Positions 8,311 through 19,284 of a stretch of DNA of 64,000 nucleotides are shown here, one piece after another. The stretch lies in NCBI RefSeq assembly GCF_000722775.1, contig NZ_JPFZ01000009.1, positions 496,001 to 560,000 on the forward strand, given 5' to 3'. The DNA comes from Streptococcus mitis subsp. hohhotensis (GTDB taxonomy: Bacteria; Bacillota; Bacilli; Lactobacillales; Streptococcaceae). Within the stretch, counting starts at the first letter, position 1, and the number at the start of each line of letters is the position of its first letter. A model generated the notes under the pieces. That model saw only the letters and a program-made list of their open reading frames with translations, ran no database searches and was not told where the DNA came from. A program made the translations under genes and the position numbers.

Positions 8311-10001
8311 TGAACAAACTAATTGCATTTATCGAGAAAGGAAAACCTTTCTTTGAGAAATTATCTCGTAATATCTATCTTCGTGCTATTCGTGATGGTT
8401 TCATTGCAGGTATGCCTGTTATTCTCTTCTCAAGTATTTTTATCTTAATCGCCTATGTACCAAACTCATGGGGCTTTAAATGGTCTGATGAAGTTGTAGC
8501 CTTTCTCATGAAACCTTACAGCTATTCAATGGGGATTCTAGCTCTCTTGGTAGCTGGTACAACAGCTAAATCTTTGACCGACTCAGTAAACCGTAGCATG
8601 GAGAAAACCAATCAAATCAACTATATGTCAACATTGTTGGCAGCAATTGTTGGTTTGTTGATGTTGGCAGCTGATCCTATCGAAAATGGCCTAGCTACTG
8701 GATTCTTGGGGACAAAAGGTTTGCTTTCAGCCTTCCTTGCTGCCTTTGTTACTGTAGCCATCTATAAGGTTTGTGTTAAGAACAACGTCACTATTCGCAT
8801 GCCTGACGAAGTTCCACCAAATATCTCACAAGTCTTTAAAGATGTGATTCCATTCACTCTATCAGTTGTTTCTCTTTACGCTCTTGATTTACTAGCTCGT
8901 CATTTTGTTGGTGCAAGCGTAGCTGAATCAATCGGTAAATTCTTTGCACCATTATTCTCTGCAGCTGATGGCTATCTTGGTATTACCATTATCTTTGGTG
9001 CCTTTGCCTTCTTCTGGTTTGTTGGTATCCATGGTCCATCTATCGTTGAACCAGCAATCGCAGCTATTACCTATGCAAATGCCGAAGTCAACTTGAACCT
9101 TCTCCAACAAGGGATGCATGCTGATAAAATCCTTACTTCAGGAACTCAAATGTTTATTGTTACCATGGGTGGTACTGGTGCGACACTGGTTGTTCCATTC
9201 ATGTTCATGTGGTTGACCAAATCAAAACGAAATCGTGCAATCGGACGTGCTTCAGTAGTTCCAACATTCTTTGGTGTAAATGAACCAATCTTGTTTGGTG
9301 CACCACTTGTATTGAACCCAATCTTCTTCATTCCATTTATCTTTGCTCCAATCGCAAACGTATGGATCTTTAAATTCTTTATTGAAACTCTTGGAATGAA
9401 TTCATTTACTGCTAATCTACCATGGACAACCCCAGCTCCACTCGGTCTAGTTCTTGGTACTAACTTCCAAGTTCTATCATTCATTCTTGCTGCTCTTCTA
9501 ATCGTGGTTGACGTAGTCATTTACTATCCATTCCTTAAGGTCTATGATGAACAAATTCTTGAAGAAGAGCGTTCAGGTAAATCTAATGATGAATTGAAAG
9601 ACAAAGTTGCTGCAAACTTCAACACTGCAAAAGCAGATGCTATTCTTGAGAAAGCGGGTGTAGAAGCAGCACAAAATAAAATCACTGAAGAAACAAATGT
9701 CCTCGTTCTCTGTGCAGGTGGAGGGACAAGTGGACTTCTTGCAAATGCGTTGAACAAGGCAGCTGCAGAATACAATGTTCCTGTGAAAGCAGCAGCAGGT
9801 GGCTATGGTGCTCATCGTGAAATGTTACCAGAGTTTGATTTGGTTATCCTTGCCCCTCAAGTTGCTTCAAACTTTGAAGACATGAAAGCAGAAACAGATA
9901 AGCTCGGTATTAAACTTGCGAAAACAGAAGGTGCTCAATACATCAAATTAACCCGTGATGGAAAAGGTGCTCTTGCATTTGTACAAGCGCAATTCGATTA
10001 A
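8310..10001 (+). CDS. lacE: PTS lactose-specific EIICB component
   Basis: Imports lactose and phosphorylates it to lactose-6-phosphate. The 563-residue protein has an N-terminal membrane EIIC domain (about residues 30-410, roughly ten hydrophobic segments) joined by a charged linker to a C-terminal EIIB domain whose phospho-cysteine is Cys468 in [12 protein letters not shown]. Length is standard. The last bases of the gene (AATTCGATTA at 9991) also begin each unit of the 124 bp tandem array that follows, so the array overlaps the 3' end of the coding sequence. Confidence 0.96.
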   Translation: MNKLIAFIEKGKPFFEKLSRNIYLRAIRDGFIAGMPVILFSSIFILIAYVPNSWGFKWSDEVVAFLMKPYSYSMGILALLVAGTTAKSLTDSVNRSMEKTNQINYMSTLLAAIVGLLMLAADPIENGLATGFLGTKGLLSAFLAAFVTVAIYKVCVKNNVTIRMPDEVPPNISQVFKDVIPFTLSVVSLYALDLLARHFVGASVAESIGKFFAPLFSAADGYLGITIIFGAFAFFWFVGIHGPSIVEPAIAAITYANAEVNLNLLQQGMHADKILTSGTQMFIVTMGGTGATLVVPFMFMWLTKSKRNRAIGRASVVPTFFGVNEPILFGAPLVLNPIFFIPFIFAPIANVWIFKFFIETLGMNSFTANLPWTTPAPLGLVLGTNFQVLSFILAALLIVVDVVIYYPFLKVYDEQILEEERSGKSNDELKDKVAANFNTAKADAILEKAGVEAAQNKITEETNVLVLCAGGGTSGLLANALNKAAAEYNVPVKAAAGGYGAHREMLPEFDLVILAPQVASNFEDMKAETDKLGIKLAKTEGAQYIKLTRDGKGALAFVQAQFD

Positions 10002-10362
10002 GGCTAGGGACTCTGAAACAGTCTCCTCTCGTTACGGAAATTGCTATAGCGAATTTCCTAATCGCCTTGTTAATTCGTCGGTAAAAAGATATCGTTTTTA
10101 CCTCCTCATGTCACAATTCGATTAATAATAGGGACTATGAAATAGTCTCCTCTCGTTACGGAAATCGCTATGACGAATTTCCTAATCGCCTTATTAATTC
10201 ATCGGTAAAAAGATATCGTTTTTACCTCCTCATGTCACAATTCGATTAACGATAGGGACTGTGAAACAGTCTCCTCTCGTTACGGAAATCGCTATGGCGA
10301 ATTTCCTAATCGCCTTGTTAATTCGTCGGTAAAAAGATACCGTTTTTACCTCCTCATGTCAC
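9991..10362 (+). repeat. Three tandem 124 bp units between lacE and lacG
   Basis: AATTCG recurs at 9991, 10115, 10239 and 10363, exactly 124 bp apart, giving three near-identical units. Each unit holds three inverted repeats: GGGACT...AGTCTCC, GGAAAT...AATTTCC, and GGTAAAAA...TTTTTACC. The first stem changes in a compensatory way (GACTAT/ATAGTC in unit 2, GACTGT/ACAGTC in unit 3), which suggests selection on a folded RNA or DNA form. Unit 1 starts inside the lacE 3' end. No ORF with a ribosome site is apparent. Confidence 0.92.
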
Positions 10363-10455
10363 AATTCGGTGACTTGGTACAAGAAGTGAGATGGAGAAGG
10401 ATGGCTCACTGACTCCTCTCCTCTCACTTTTACTTTATTTTAAATCAAGAAATAG

Positions 10456-11871
<1,416 letters not shown>

Positions 11872-11912
11872 TAGAATGAGTAATTAGATATAGAATTCTA
11901 GTGAGGCAAAAG

Positions 11913-12170
11913 ATGTTCAAAGATTTTATCCAATCAATTTATGAAAAAGTTTATATTATCAATTTTAATAAATGTTCTCAAATACCGTGTTTGACGAATA
12001 AAGAACTGAAAAGTCTTGGGAAATGGTATGTCTCGACTGGTAAAGAATGGATTTGTCATTCAGATTATGAGCTGGAAGAATTTAAAAATATCTTTTTAAA
12101 TTTTATCAGTCCTGAAGAATGGGATAATATCTCCTTTGATTCAGATTTTATGCCGTTTCAACAATCATAA
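11913..12170 (+). CDS. Small hypothetical protein downstream of lacG
   Basis: An 85-residue protein I do not recognise. It is acidic and rich in Phe, Trp and Asn, without a signal peptide or membrane segment; two cysteines lie near residues 22 and 26 (CSQIPC). An in-frame GTG exists at 11901, but the GTGAGG there fits better as the ribosome site for ATG 11913. It lies 41 bp after lacG and before a strong bidirectional terminator, so it is probably the last gene of the lac transcript. A small gene in this position is also found in pneumococcus as I recall. Confidence 0.6.
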   Translation: MFKDFIQSIYEKVYIINFNKCSQIPCLTNKELKSLGKWYVSTGKEWICHSDYELEEFKNIFLNFISPEEWDNISFDSDFMPFQQS

Positions 12171-12205
12171 AGAATCTAGGAAACTCTTTGTAAAAATCTT
12201 CATCA

Positions 12206-12256
12206 AAAAATGCGTCATATCAAGATTCTTATTTTCTTGATATGACGCATTTTATT
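12206..12256. terminator. Bidirectional terminator between lac operon and lacR
   Basis: ATGCGTCATATCAAGA and TCTTGATATGACGCAT form a perfect 15-16 bp stem with an 8-base loop, flanked by A-run on the left and T-run on the right. It serves the plus-strand lac genes and the minus-strand lacR. Confidence 0.92.
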
Positions 12257-12274
12257 TTTTATCAATCCTCAGTT

Positions 12275-13042
12275 TTATGGTTTAGAAAGAATAATTTTTG
12301 TTTGTTTTGAAAGTTGTTCGAAGGTTTCTTTGCTCAGTTTAGAATCTGAAACGATGGTATCAATATCAGAGATATTGTAGAAGGTGTAAAAATCAAACTT
12401 ATTGAACTTACTATTGTCAGCTAGTAAGTATTTTTTATTGGAATTATTGAGGGCGATGCGTTGAGATTCGCCTTCTTCTTCACTAAAGGTCGCAATCGCA
12501 TTGTCCTGAATACCATTACAGCTAACGAAAGCTTTAGAAAATTGAAGATTGGCTAAGTTTTGCAATGTTAGTGTTCCAACAAAGGCTCCAGTGATAGAGC
12601 GGTAGTTTCCACCGATTAAAATCAAATCTGTTAGTTTTCGTTCGTTTAGGATGAGAAAGACTGGTAAACTGTTTGTTACAACACGAATATTATCGATTGG
12701 AAGTTCACGGGCAAAAGATTCCAAGGTTGTACCTGGGCCGATAAAAATGGTCTCTCCCTCAGCAATTAAATGACCTGCAAAACGGCTGATTTCTTGTTTT
12801 TCTGCGATTTGTAAGCTTTGTTTTTCAATATTGGAACGTTCATTGTTTAAAATGGAGCCTGTGCGAATTTTTTCAGCTCCTCCATGCACACGAACAAGTA
12901 AATCTTTGTCAGCTAACTCTTGTAAATAGCGTCTAGCAGTCATATCTGACACATCCAGGCGAGTCATGATTTCTTTTACAGTAATAGTTCCCTTTGTATT
13001 TACCGTTTCTAGAATATTATCTAGTTTTTCCTGCTTTAGCAT
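12275..13042 (-). CDS. lacR: DeoR-family repressor, probably LacR
   Basis: A 255-residue DeoR-type regulator. The N-terminal winged helix (residues about 1-57) includes TVKEIMTRLDVSDMTARRYL, and the sugar-phosphate sensing domain follows (ETIFIGPGTTLESFARELP; GGNYRSITGAFVGTLTL). LacR repressors of this family respond to tagatose-6-phosphate and control lacABCD; convergent placement with the lac operon supports that. The start at 13042 is used because AGAGGTG lies six bases upstream; a GTG at 13051 sits inside that ribosome site. Target specificity is inferred. Confidence 0.85.
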   Translation of the reverse strand: MLKQEKLDNILETVNTKGTITVKEIMTRLDVSDMTARRYLQELADKDLLVRVHGGAEKIRTGSILNNERSNIEKQSLQIAEKQEISRFAGHLIAEGETIFIGPGTTLESFARELPIDNIRVVTNSLPVFLILNERKLTDLILIGGNYRSITGAFVGTLTLQNLANLQFSKAFVSCNGIQDNAIATFSEEEGESQRIALNNSNKKYLLADNSKFNKFDFYTFYNISDIDTIVSDSKLSKETFEQLSKQTKIILSKP

Positions 13043-13107
13043 CGTTATCACCTCTATTTCTATTACTATTTTATCATAAAGTATTCAATCAATCAATTTA
13101 AAAACAA

Positions 13108-13158
13108 AAGAAAACAAAAACAAAAATATCATGGTTGTTTTAAACAAACCATGATATT
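13108..13158 (-). terminator. Terminator after nrdF
   Basis: Read on the minus strand, AATATCATGGTTTGTTT and AAACAACCATGATATT pair in a stem of about 15 bp with a small loop, followed by a T-rich tract. It ends the minus-strand nrd transcript before lacR. Confidence 0.8.
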
Positions 13159-13182
13159 GATATCAGTTTTGGGATAATTGAA

Positions 13183-14145
13183 TTAGTCCAAACCGTAATT
13201 GTAGTCATTGTCTTGCATAGCTTCAACTTCACCAAGGAGGTAACCATTTCCGACTTGAGAGAAGAAGTCGTGGTTAGATGTTCCTGTTGAAATACCGTTC
13301 ATAACGATTGGGTTGACATCATCAGCTGAATCTGGGAAGAGTGGATCTTGTCCCAGGTTCATGAGAGCCTTGTTAGCATTGTAGCGAAGGAAGGTCTTGA
13401 CTTCTTCCGTCCAACCAACACCGTCATAGAGGCTTTCTGTATAGCCTTCTTCATTTTCATAAAGAGTGTAGAGCAGATCGTACATCCAATCTTTTAGCTT
13501 TTCTTGCTCTTCTTCAGGCAATTCATTGAAACCAAGTTGGAATTTATAACCGATGTAGGTTCCGTGAACAGATTCATCACGAATAATTAATTTGATGATT
13601 TCCGCAACGTTGGCTAGTTTGTTGTTACCGAGATAGTAGAGGGGAGTGAAGAAACCAGAGTAGAAGAGGAAGGTTTCGAGGAAGACACTGGCAACTTTCT
13701 TTTCAAGTGGGCTACCGTTTAGGTAGATTTCGTTGACAATCTCAGCTTTCTTTTGTAGGTAAGGATTGGTATTGGTCCATTCGAAAATTTCTTCAATCTC
13801 AGCCTTAGTATTTAAGGTAGAAAAGATTGAAGAGTAAGATTTAGCGTGAACAGATTCCATAAATTGGATGTTATTGAAAACAGCTTCCTCATGTGGTGTA
13901 CGGATGTCTGCGCGAAGGGCTTGAACCCCAGTCTCAGATTGCATAGTGTCGAGAAGGGTTAAACCACCAAAGACTTTTCCGACTAAGTCTTTTTCCTTGT
14001 TTGATAGCTTTCTCCAGTCGTCTAGGTCATTTGACAAGGGAATACGTGTATCGAGCCAGAATTGCTCCGTCAGTTTTTCCCAAGTTGATTTGTCGATGAC
14101 ATCTTCGATGGCATTCCAGTTAATGGCTTTGTAGTAAGTTTCCAT
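13183..14145 (-). CDS. nrdF: Class Ib ribonucleotide reductase beta subunit
   Basis: Small (radical-generating) subunit that oxidises the NrdE active site so ribonucleoside diphosphates can be reduced. The 320-residue protein shows the helical di-metal carboxylate pattern: DTMQSETGVQALRAD, FMESVHAKSYSSIF, IIRDESVHGTYIGYK, supplying the Asp/Glu/His ligands. NrdF needs the flavodoxin NrdI for its manganese cofactor; no nrdI is in this window. A terminator-like hairpin lies between nrdE and nrdF, so nrdF may be partly expressed from a weak extended -10 near 14200. Confidence 0.95.
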   Translation of the reverse strand: METYYKAINWNAIEDVIDKSTWEKLTEQFWLDTRIPLSNDLDDWRKLSNKEKDLVGKVFGGLTLLDTMQSETGVQALRADIRTPHEEAVFNNIQFMESVHAKSYSSIFSTLNTKAEIEEIFEWTNTNPYLQKKAEIVNEIYLNGSPLEKKVASVFLETFLFYSGFFTPLYYLGNNKLANVAEIIKLIIRDESVHGTYIGYKFQLGFNELPEEEQEKLKDWMYDLLYTLYENEEGYTESLYDGVGWTEEVKTFLRYNANKALMNLGQDPLFPDSADDVNPIVMNGISTGTSNHDFFSQVGNGYLLGEVEAMQDNDYNYGLD

Positions 14146-14223
14146 TTTGAAATCTCTTTCTGTGTTTAGTATTGCGAACTCACAATTATCTCTATTTTAT
14201 CATAATCCTAGAGTAGTTTCGCA

Positions 14224-14249
14224 CAAAAAGTCGGAAGCCCGACTTTTTG
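14224..14249 (-). terminator. Hairpin between nrdE and nrdF
   Basis: CAAAAAGTCGG and CCGACTTTTTG form a perfect 11 bp stem with an AAGC-type tetraloop; on the minus strand the 3' arm ends in TTTTTG. It may attenuate transcription or set the nrdE:nrdF ratio. Confidence 0.7.
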
Positions 14250-14339
14250 TTATTTCATAGTATAGATGCTTATTCCAGTTTAGTTTAGCAGGGTGAATGA
14301 ATCACTTATCTGAGAAAATGTAGTTTCCTCAAGCAAAGA

Positions 14340-16499
14340 TTAAATCACACAGCTTTCACATTGGTTAGCACCGACTTCTCCACCATCATCTGTAAAGGTA
14401 CGGACGTAGTAGATAGACTTGATACCCTTGTTAAAGGCATAGTTACGAAGGATTGACAAGTCACGTGTCGTTTGTTTGTTTTCTTTCTTCCATTCGTAAA
14501 GTCCTTTTGGAATGTCACTACGCATGAAGAGGGTGAGTGAAAGTCCTTGGTCCACATGCTCAGTTGCAGCAGCATAGACATCAATCACCTTACGCATATC
14601 CATGTCGTAAGCAGAAGTGTAGTAAGGAATGGTTTCTGTTGACAAGCCAGCAGCAGGATAGTAGATTTTACCGATTTTCTTTTCTTGACGTTCTTCGATA
14701 CGTTGCGTAATCGGGTGGATAGAAGCAGAAACGTCATTGATGTAACTGATCGAACCATTTGGAGCAACAGCTAGACGGTTTTGGTGGTAAAGTCCATCTG
14801 CTTGAATCTTGTCGCGAAGTTCAGCCCAGTCAGCAGCACTTGGGATAAAGACATCTTTAAAGAGTTCTTTAACACGGTCTGATTTTGGAACAAATTCGCC
14901 TGTCACATACTTGTCGAAGTAGCTTCCGTTAGCATAGTCTGATTTTTCAAAGTTATGGAAGGTAATACCACGTTCACGCGCGATATTGTTTGATTCTACC
15001 AAGGTCCAGTAGTTCATAAGCATAAAGTAGATGCTTGTAAATTCAACAGACTCAGGCGATCCATATTCAATCAATTGTTGGGCAAGGTAGCTGTGAAGTC
15101 CCATGGCACCAAGACCAAAGGTATGAGCTTGGCTATTTCCGTGGTCGATGGTAGGAACAGCTACGATGTGTGAACTATCTGTAACGAAAGTAAGGGCACG
15201 AACCATAGCACGGATAGAACGACCAAAGTCAGGTGAAGTCATCATGTTGACTACGTTGGTTGAACCAAGGTTACATGAAACGTCCGTTCCCATTTGAAGG
15301 AATTCTTGAGCATCGTTGATCAAGCTTGGTTCTTGGACTTGAAGAATCTCAGAACACAAGTTACTCATGATAATCTTACCATCAACAGGATTTGCACGGT
15401 TAGCCGTATCAATGTTGACGACATAAGGGTAACCAGACTCTTGTTGCAATTTAGAGATTTCAGTTTCCAAATCACGCGCCTTGATTTTTGTCTTGCGGAT
15501 ATTTGGATTTGCGACCAATTCATCGTATTTTTCAGTGATGTCGATATAGTTGAATGGCACACCATATTCAAGTTCTACAGAATATGGGCTGAAGAGGTAC
15601 ATTTCTTCATTTTTACGAGCCAATTCGTAGAATTTATCGGGTACCACGACACCAAGTGAAAGGGTCTTGACACGAACTTTTTCATCGGCGTTTTCTTTCT
15701 TAGTGGAAAGGAAGGCGATGATATCTGGGTGAAAGACGTTGAGGTAGACAACACCGGCACCTTGACGTTGACCTAATTGGTTTGAGTAAGAGAAGCTATC
15801 TTCAAAAAGCTTCATAACTGGTACGACACCAGAAGCTGCTCCTTCATAGCCCTTGATAGGAGCACCAGCTTCACGAAGGTTGCTGAGGGAAATTCCCACA
15901 CCACCACCGATACGTGAAAGTTGAAGGGCAGAGTTGATAGAACGTCCAATAGAGTTCATGTCATCAGTTACTTGAATCAAGAAACAAGATACCAATTCAC
16001 CACGACGAGCACGTCCAGCATTCAAGAAGGAAGGAGTAGCAGGTTGGTAGCGTTGGTGGATGATTTCATTGGCAATATCGATTGCAACAGCTTCATTCCC
16101 ATCAGCGAAATAAAGGGCGTTAAAGAAGACACGGTCTTCCATACTTTCAAGATAATATTCACCGTCGTTTGTCTTCAAGGCATATTGATTGTAAAATTTA
16201 TAAGCTGCCATAAAAGACTTGAATTGGAAGTTTTGTTCTTTGATAAATTGATGCAATTCTTCCAAAAATTCTGGACGGTATTTCTTGATAAAGGCTGTTT
16301 CGATGTAGTTGTGTTCAATGAGGTAGTTGATTTTATCTTTAATTGAATCAAAAACCATAGTGTTTGGAACGACATTTTCTTTAAAGAAGGCATCCAAGGC
16401 TTCCTTATCTTTATGAAGCATGATTTGTCCATTAACAGGACGGTTGATTTCGTTATTGAGACGGAAGTAAGTCACGTCTTCAAGATGTTTTAATCCCAT
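14340..16499 (-). CDS. nrdE: Class Ib ribonucleotide reductase alpha subunit
   Basis: Catalytic subunit reducing all four ribonucleoside diphosphates. At 719 residues it has the class Ib length, lacking the N-terminal ATP cone of class Ia. Seen: RRGELVSCFLIQVTDDMNSI with an active-site cysteine, the NLCSEI segment, GAVAPNGS-like VAPNGSISYIND, and the C-terminal redox pair in QCESCVI. The pair is reduced by NrdH encoded just upstream (81 bp). Transcribed from the NrdR-linked promoter at 16834. Confidence 0.96.
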   Translation of the reverse strand: MGLKHLEDVTYFRLNNEINRPVNGQIMLHKDKEALDAFFKENVVPNTMVFDSIKDKINYLIEHNYIETAFIKKYRPEFLEELHQFIKEQNFQFKSFMAAYKFYNQYALKTNDGEYYLESMEDRVFFNALYFADGNEAVAIDIANEIIHQRYQPATPSFLNAGRARRGELVSCFLIQVTDDMNSIGRSINSALQLSRIGGGVGISLSNLREAGAPIKGYEGAASGVVPVMKLFEDSFSYSNQLGQRQGAGVVYLNVFHPDIIAFLSTKKENADEKVRVKTLSLGVVVPDKFYELARKNEEMYLFSPYSVELEYGVPFNYIDITEKYDELVANPNIRKTKIKARDLETEISKLQQESGYPYVVNIDTANRANPVDGKIIMSNLCSEILQVQEPSLINDAQEFLQMGTDVSCNLGSTNVVNMMTSPDFGRSIRAMVRALTFVTDSSHIVAVPTIDHGNSQAHTFGLGAMGLHSYLAQQLIEYGSPESVEFTSIYFMLMNYWTLVESNNIARERGITFHNFEKSDYANGSYFDKYVTGEFVPKSDRVKELFKDVFIPSAADWAELRDKIQADGLYHQNRLAVAPNGSISYINDVSASIHPITQRIEERQEKKIGKIYYPAAGLSTETIPYYTSAYDMDMRKVIDVYAAATEHVDQGLSLTLFMRSDIPKGLYEWKKENKQTTRDLSILRNYAFNKGIKSIYYVRTFTDDGGEVGANQCESCVI

Positions 16500-16579
16500 A
16501 AAATTTCCCTTATCTAATTACAAAAGAAAGGCTTCTAAGTTAGCCCTAGAAGCAGTTTCTTCTGGATGATGTACTAAGA

Positions 16580-16798
16580 TTATGCTAATTGTTTCAATTT
16601 TCCTGGTTGGAAACCTGAAAAGACTTCAGTTGGTGTTTGGATAACAGGAGCTGCGCTGAAACCGAGCTCTTTAACTTGATCGATGTACTCAGGTTGCTCA
16701 TCAAGATTGATTTCACGATAAGCGACATTATTACTGTCCAAGAAACGTTTGGTCATCTTACATTGGACACAGTTGTTTTTAGAATAAACGGTTACCAT
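16580..16798 (-). CDS. nrdH: Glutaredoxin-like NrdH-redoxin
   Basis: A 72-residue electron donor for the class Ib reductase. It has glutaredoxin-like sequence with the redox motif CVQC near the N-terminus (VYSKNNCVQCKMTKRFL) and the cis-proline/GF region SAAPVIQTPTEVFSGFQPG. NrdH proteins are reduced by thioredoxin reductase. First gene of nrdHE-F; GAGGAGT precedes the start. Confidence 0.94.
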   Translation of the reverse strand: MVTVYSKNNCVQCKMTKRFLDSNNVAYREINLDEQPEYIDQVKELGFSAAPVIQTPTEVFSGFQPGKLKQLA

Positions 16799-16833
16799 TG
16801 TGTAACTCCTCTTTCAAAATAGATTACTTTCTT

Positions 16834-16861
16834 AGTATATCAGAAAATAAATTTTTGTCAA
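16834..16861 (-). promoter_or_regulatory. nrdH promoter
   Basis: On the minus strand, TTGACA (16861-16856), a 16-base spacer and TATACT (16839-16834). Consensus -35 and near-consensus -10, 36 bp before the nrdH start. Confidence 0.8.
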
Positions 16862-16868
16862 TGATTTG

Positions 16869-16926
16869 AAACTAAATATAGTGGTCTATTTTTCTACTCG
16901 AGGTCACAAAACACAATATGTAGTGT
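16869..16926. promoter_or_regulatory. Tandem NrdR boxes
   Basis: ACACAATATGTAGTGT at 16911-16926 matches the NrdR box pattern acaCwAtATaTwGtgt nearly perfectly; AAACTAAATATAGTGG at 16869-16884 is a weaker second box with the conserved C, ATA, and GTG. The two starts are 42 bp apart, about four helical turns, and lie directly upstream of the nrdH -35. This is the usual arrangement for repression by NrdR when dATP is plentiful. Confidence 0.8.
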
Positions 16927-17057
16927 TTGTTTTGTGAAATAGTGATAGTTATCCTACAAGTAGTTTTTTGGAAAACTATATCCTGTGTTTTGTTATCTAG
17001 AATAGAAGATTTTCAGGAAGTTATCTGAAAGGAAATCGAATAAATCCCATAAAATGC

Positions 17058-17086
17058 TTGAAAAAAATCCGAGAAGATGATATAAT
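17058..17086 (+). promoter_or_regulatory. ptsHI promoter
   Basis: TTGAAA at 17058-17063, 17-base spacer, TATAAT at 17081-17086. A strong sigma-A promoter about 60 bp before ptsH. The 270 bp between this and nrdH otherwise holds only the NrdR boxes and nrdH promoter. Confidence 0.88.
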
Positions 17087-17148
17087 ACCAAATTGTAAGG
17101 GTTATCACATATAACTCAAAAAAGAAAGAACAAAAGGAGAGTCAAACT

Positions 17149-17412
17149 ATGGCTTCTAAAGATTTCCACGTAGTGGCAGAAACAGGTATTCACGCACGTC
17201 CAGCAACATTGTTGGTACAAACTGCTAGCAAATTTGCTTCAGATATCACTCTTGAGTACAAAGGTAAATCAGTTAACCTTAAATCAATCATGGGTGTTAT
17301 GAGTCTTGGTGTTGGCCAAGGTGCTGACGTAACTATCTCAGCTGAAGGTGCAGATGCAGATGACGCTATCGCTGCAATCTCAGAAACAATGGAAAAAGAA
17401 GGATTGGCATAA
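17149..17412 (+). CDS. ptsH: Phosphocarrier protein HPr
   Basis: Shuttles phosphate from enzyme I to sugar-specific EIIA proteins, including the Gat, Lac and Dha systems in this window. In 87 residues it has His15 in TGIHARPAT, the catalytic phosphorylation site, and Ser46 in KSIMGVMS, the site used by HPr kinase for CcpA-dependent catabolite repression in Firmicutes. AAGGAG precedes ATG 17149. It lies six bases before ptsI. Confidence 0.98.
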   Translation: MASKDFHVVAETGIHARPATLLVQTASKFASDITLEYKGKSVNLKSIMGVMSLGVGQGADVTISAEGADADDAIAAISETMEKEGLA

Positions 17413-17417
17413 GGAAA

Positions 17418-19151
17418 ATGACAGAAATGCTTAAAGGAATCGCGGCATCTGACGGTGTTGCAGTTGCAAAAGCATATCTACTCGTTCAACCGGATTTGTC
17501 ATTCGAGACTGTTTCAGTCGAAGATACAAACGCAGAAGAGGCTCGTTTGGATGTAGCTCTTGAAGCTTCTCAAAACGAGCTTTCTCTTATCCGTGAGAAA
17601 GCTGTAGGTACGCTTGGTGAAGAAGCGGCTCAAGTTTTTGACGCTCATTTGATGGTTCTTTCTGACCCAGAATTGATTGGTCAGATTAAAGAAACAATCC
17701 GTGCCAAGAAAGTCAATGCAGAAGCAGGTCTTAAAGAAGTGACTGACATGTTCATCACTATCTTTGAAGGCATGGAAGACAACCCATACATGCAAGAACG
17801 TGCAGCGGATATCCGCGACGTGACAAAACGTGTGTTGGCAAACCTTCTTGGTAAGAAATTGCCAAACCCAGCTTCAATCAATGAAGAAGTAATCGTGATT
17901 GCGCATGACTTGACACCATCTGATACAGCTCAATTGGACAAAAACTTTGTAAAAGCTTTTGTAACAAACATCGGTGGACGTACAAGCCACTCAGCTATCA
18001 TGGCACGTACACTTGAAATTGCAGCTGTATTGGGAACAAATAACATCACTGAAGTAGTGAAAGACGGTGATATCCTTGCCGTTAACGGAATTACTGGTGA
18101 AGTGATTATCAACCCAACAGATGAACAAGCGGCAGAATTTAAAGCAGCCGGTGAAGCTTATGCTAAACAAAAAGCTGAATGGGCCCTTTTGAAAGATGCT
18201 CAAACAGTGACTGCTGACGGTAAACACTTCGAGTTGGCTGCTAACATCGGTACTCCAAAAGACGTTGAAGGTGTTAACAACAACGGTGCAGAAGCTGTTG
18301 GACTTTACCGTACAGAGTTCTTGTACATGGATTCTCAAGACTTCCCAACTGAAGATGAGCAGTATGAAGCATACAAAGCTGTTCTTGAGGGAATGAATGG
18401 TAAACCAGTGGTTGTTCGTACAATGGATATCGGTGGAGATAAGGAACTTCCTTACTTCGATATGCCACATGAAATGAACCCATTCCTTGGATTCCGTGCC
18501 CTTCGTATCTCTATTTCTGAAACTGGAGATGCAATGTTCCGTACACAAATCCGTGCCCTTCTTCGTGCTTCTGTACATGGTCAATTGCGTATCATGTTCC
18601 CAATGGTTGCCCTTTTGAAAGAATTCCGTGCAGCTAAAGCCGTTTATGAAGAAGAAAAAGCAAACCTTCTTGCTGAAGGAGTTGCAGTTGCGGATGACAT
18701 CCAAGTTGGTATCATGATTGAAATCCCTGCAGCAGCTATGCTTGCAGACCAATTTGCAAAAGAAGTAGACTTTATGTCAATTGGTACAAACGACTTGATC
18801 CAATACTCAATGGCGGCAGACCGTATGAACGAACAAGTTTCATACCTTTACCAACCATATAACCCATCAATCCTTCGCTTGATCAATAACGTTATCAAGG
18901 CAGCTCACGCTGAAGGTAAATGGGCTGGTATGTGTGGTGAGATGGCTGGTGACCAAAAAGCTGTTCCACTTCTTGTCGGAATGGGCTTGGATGAATTCTC
19001 TATGTCAGCAACATCTGTCCTTCGTACACGTAGTTTGATGAAGAAATTGGATACTGCTAAGATGGAAGAGTACGCTAACCGTGCCCTTACAGAGTGTTCA
19101 ACAATGGAAGAAGTTCTTGAACTTCAAAAAGAATACGTTAACTTTGATTAA
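17418..19151 (+). CDS. ptsI: PTS enzyme I
   Basis: Transfers phosphate from phosphoenolpyruvate to HPr. The 577-residue protein has the HPr-binding and phosphohistidine domain with [16 protein letters not shown] (active histidine) in the first third and the PEP-binding TIM-barrel domain with [32 protein letters not shown] in the rest. It follows ptsH in the same transcript and ends at a terminator. Confidence 0.98.
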   Translation: MTEMLKGIAASDGVAVAKAYLLVQPDLSFETVSVEDTNAEEARLDVALEASQNELSLIREKAVGTLGEEAAQVFDAHLMVLSDPELIGQIKETIRAKKVNAEAGLKEVTDMFITIFEGMEDNPYMQERAADIRDVTKRVLANLLGKKLPNPASINEEVIVIAHDLTPSDTAQLDKNFVKAFVTNIGGRTSHSAIMARTLEIAAVLGTNNITEVVKDGDILAVNGITGEVIINPTDEQAAEFKAAGEAYAKQKAEWALLKDAQTVTADGKHFELAANIGTPKDVEGVNNNGAEAVGLYRTEFLYMDSQDFPTEDEQYEAYKAVLEGMNGKPVVVRTMDIGGDKELPYFDMPHEMNPFLGFRALRISISETGDAMFRTQIRALLRASVHGQLRIMFPMVALLKEFRAAKAVYEEEKANLLAEGVAVADDIQVGIMIEIPAAAMLADQFAKEVDFMSIGTNDLIQYSMAADRMNEQVSYLYQPYNPSILRLINNVIKAAHAEGKWAGMCGEMAGDQKAVPLLVGMGLDEFSMSATSVLRTRSLMKKLDTAKMEEYANRALTECSTMEEVLELQKEYVNFD

Positions 19152-19158
19152 TGTCATT

Positions 19159-19187
19159 AACCTTGTAACTTAGTTGCAAGGTTTTTT
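19159..19187 (+). terminator. ptsHI terminator
   Basis: AACCTTGTAACT and AGTTGCAAGGTT pair with a three-base loop, followed by six T. Confidence 0.85.
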
Positions 19188-19244
19188 GATACATTCGGGA
19201 ATAGTGTAGTCTTGTAAAGTCCACTTTTCAATGAGTCAGAGGCA

Positions 19245-19253
19245 TGATATAAT
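19245..19253 (+). promoter_or_regulatory. Extended -10 promoter before the YkgJ-like gene
   Basis: TGATATAAT, a TG-extended consensus -10, 31 bp before ATG 19285. No clear -35 is seen, which is common for extended -10 promoters in streptococci. Confidence 0.6.
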
Positions 19254-19284
19254 AGGGGGAAACAAATAGAATAAGAGAGAAATC

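Noticed and set aside
9991-10362. CRISPR array
   Set aside because: Units are 124 bp long and nearly identical throughout, with no repeat-spacer pattern and no cas genes nearby.
17991-18752. 253-codon open frame on the minus strand
   Set aside because: Fully antisense to ptsI, Cys/Phe/Ser-rich product with no motif and no ribosome site; a shadow of a strongly codon-biased gene.
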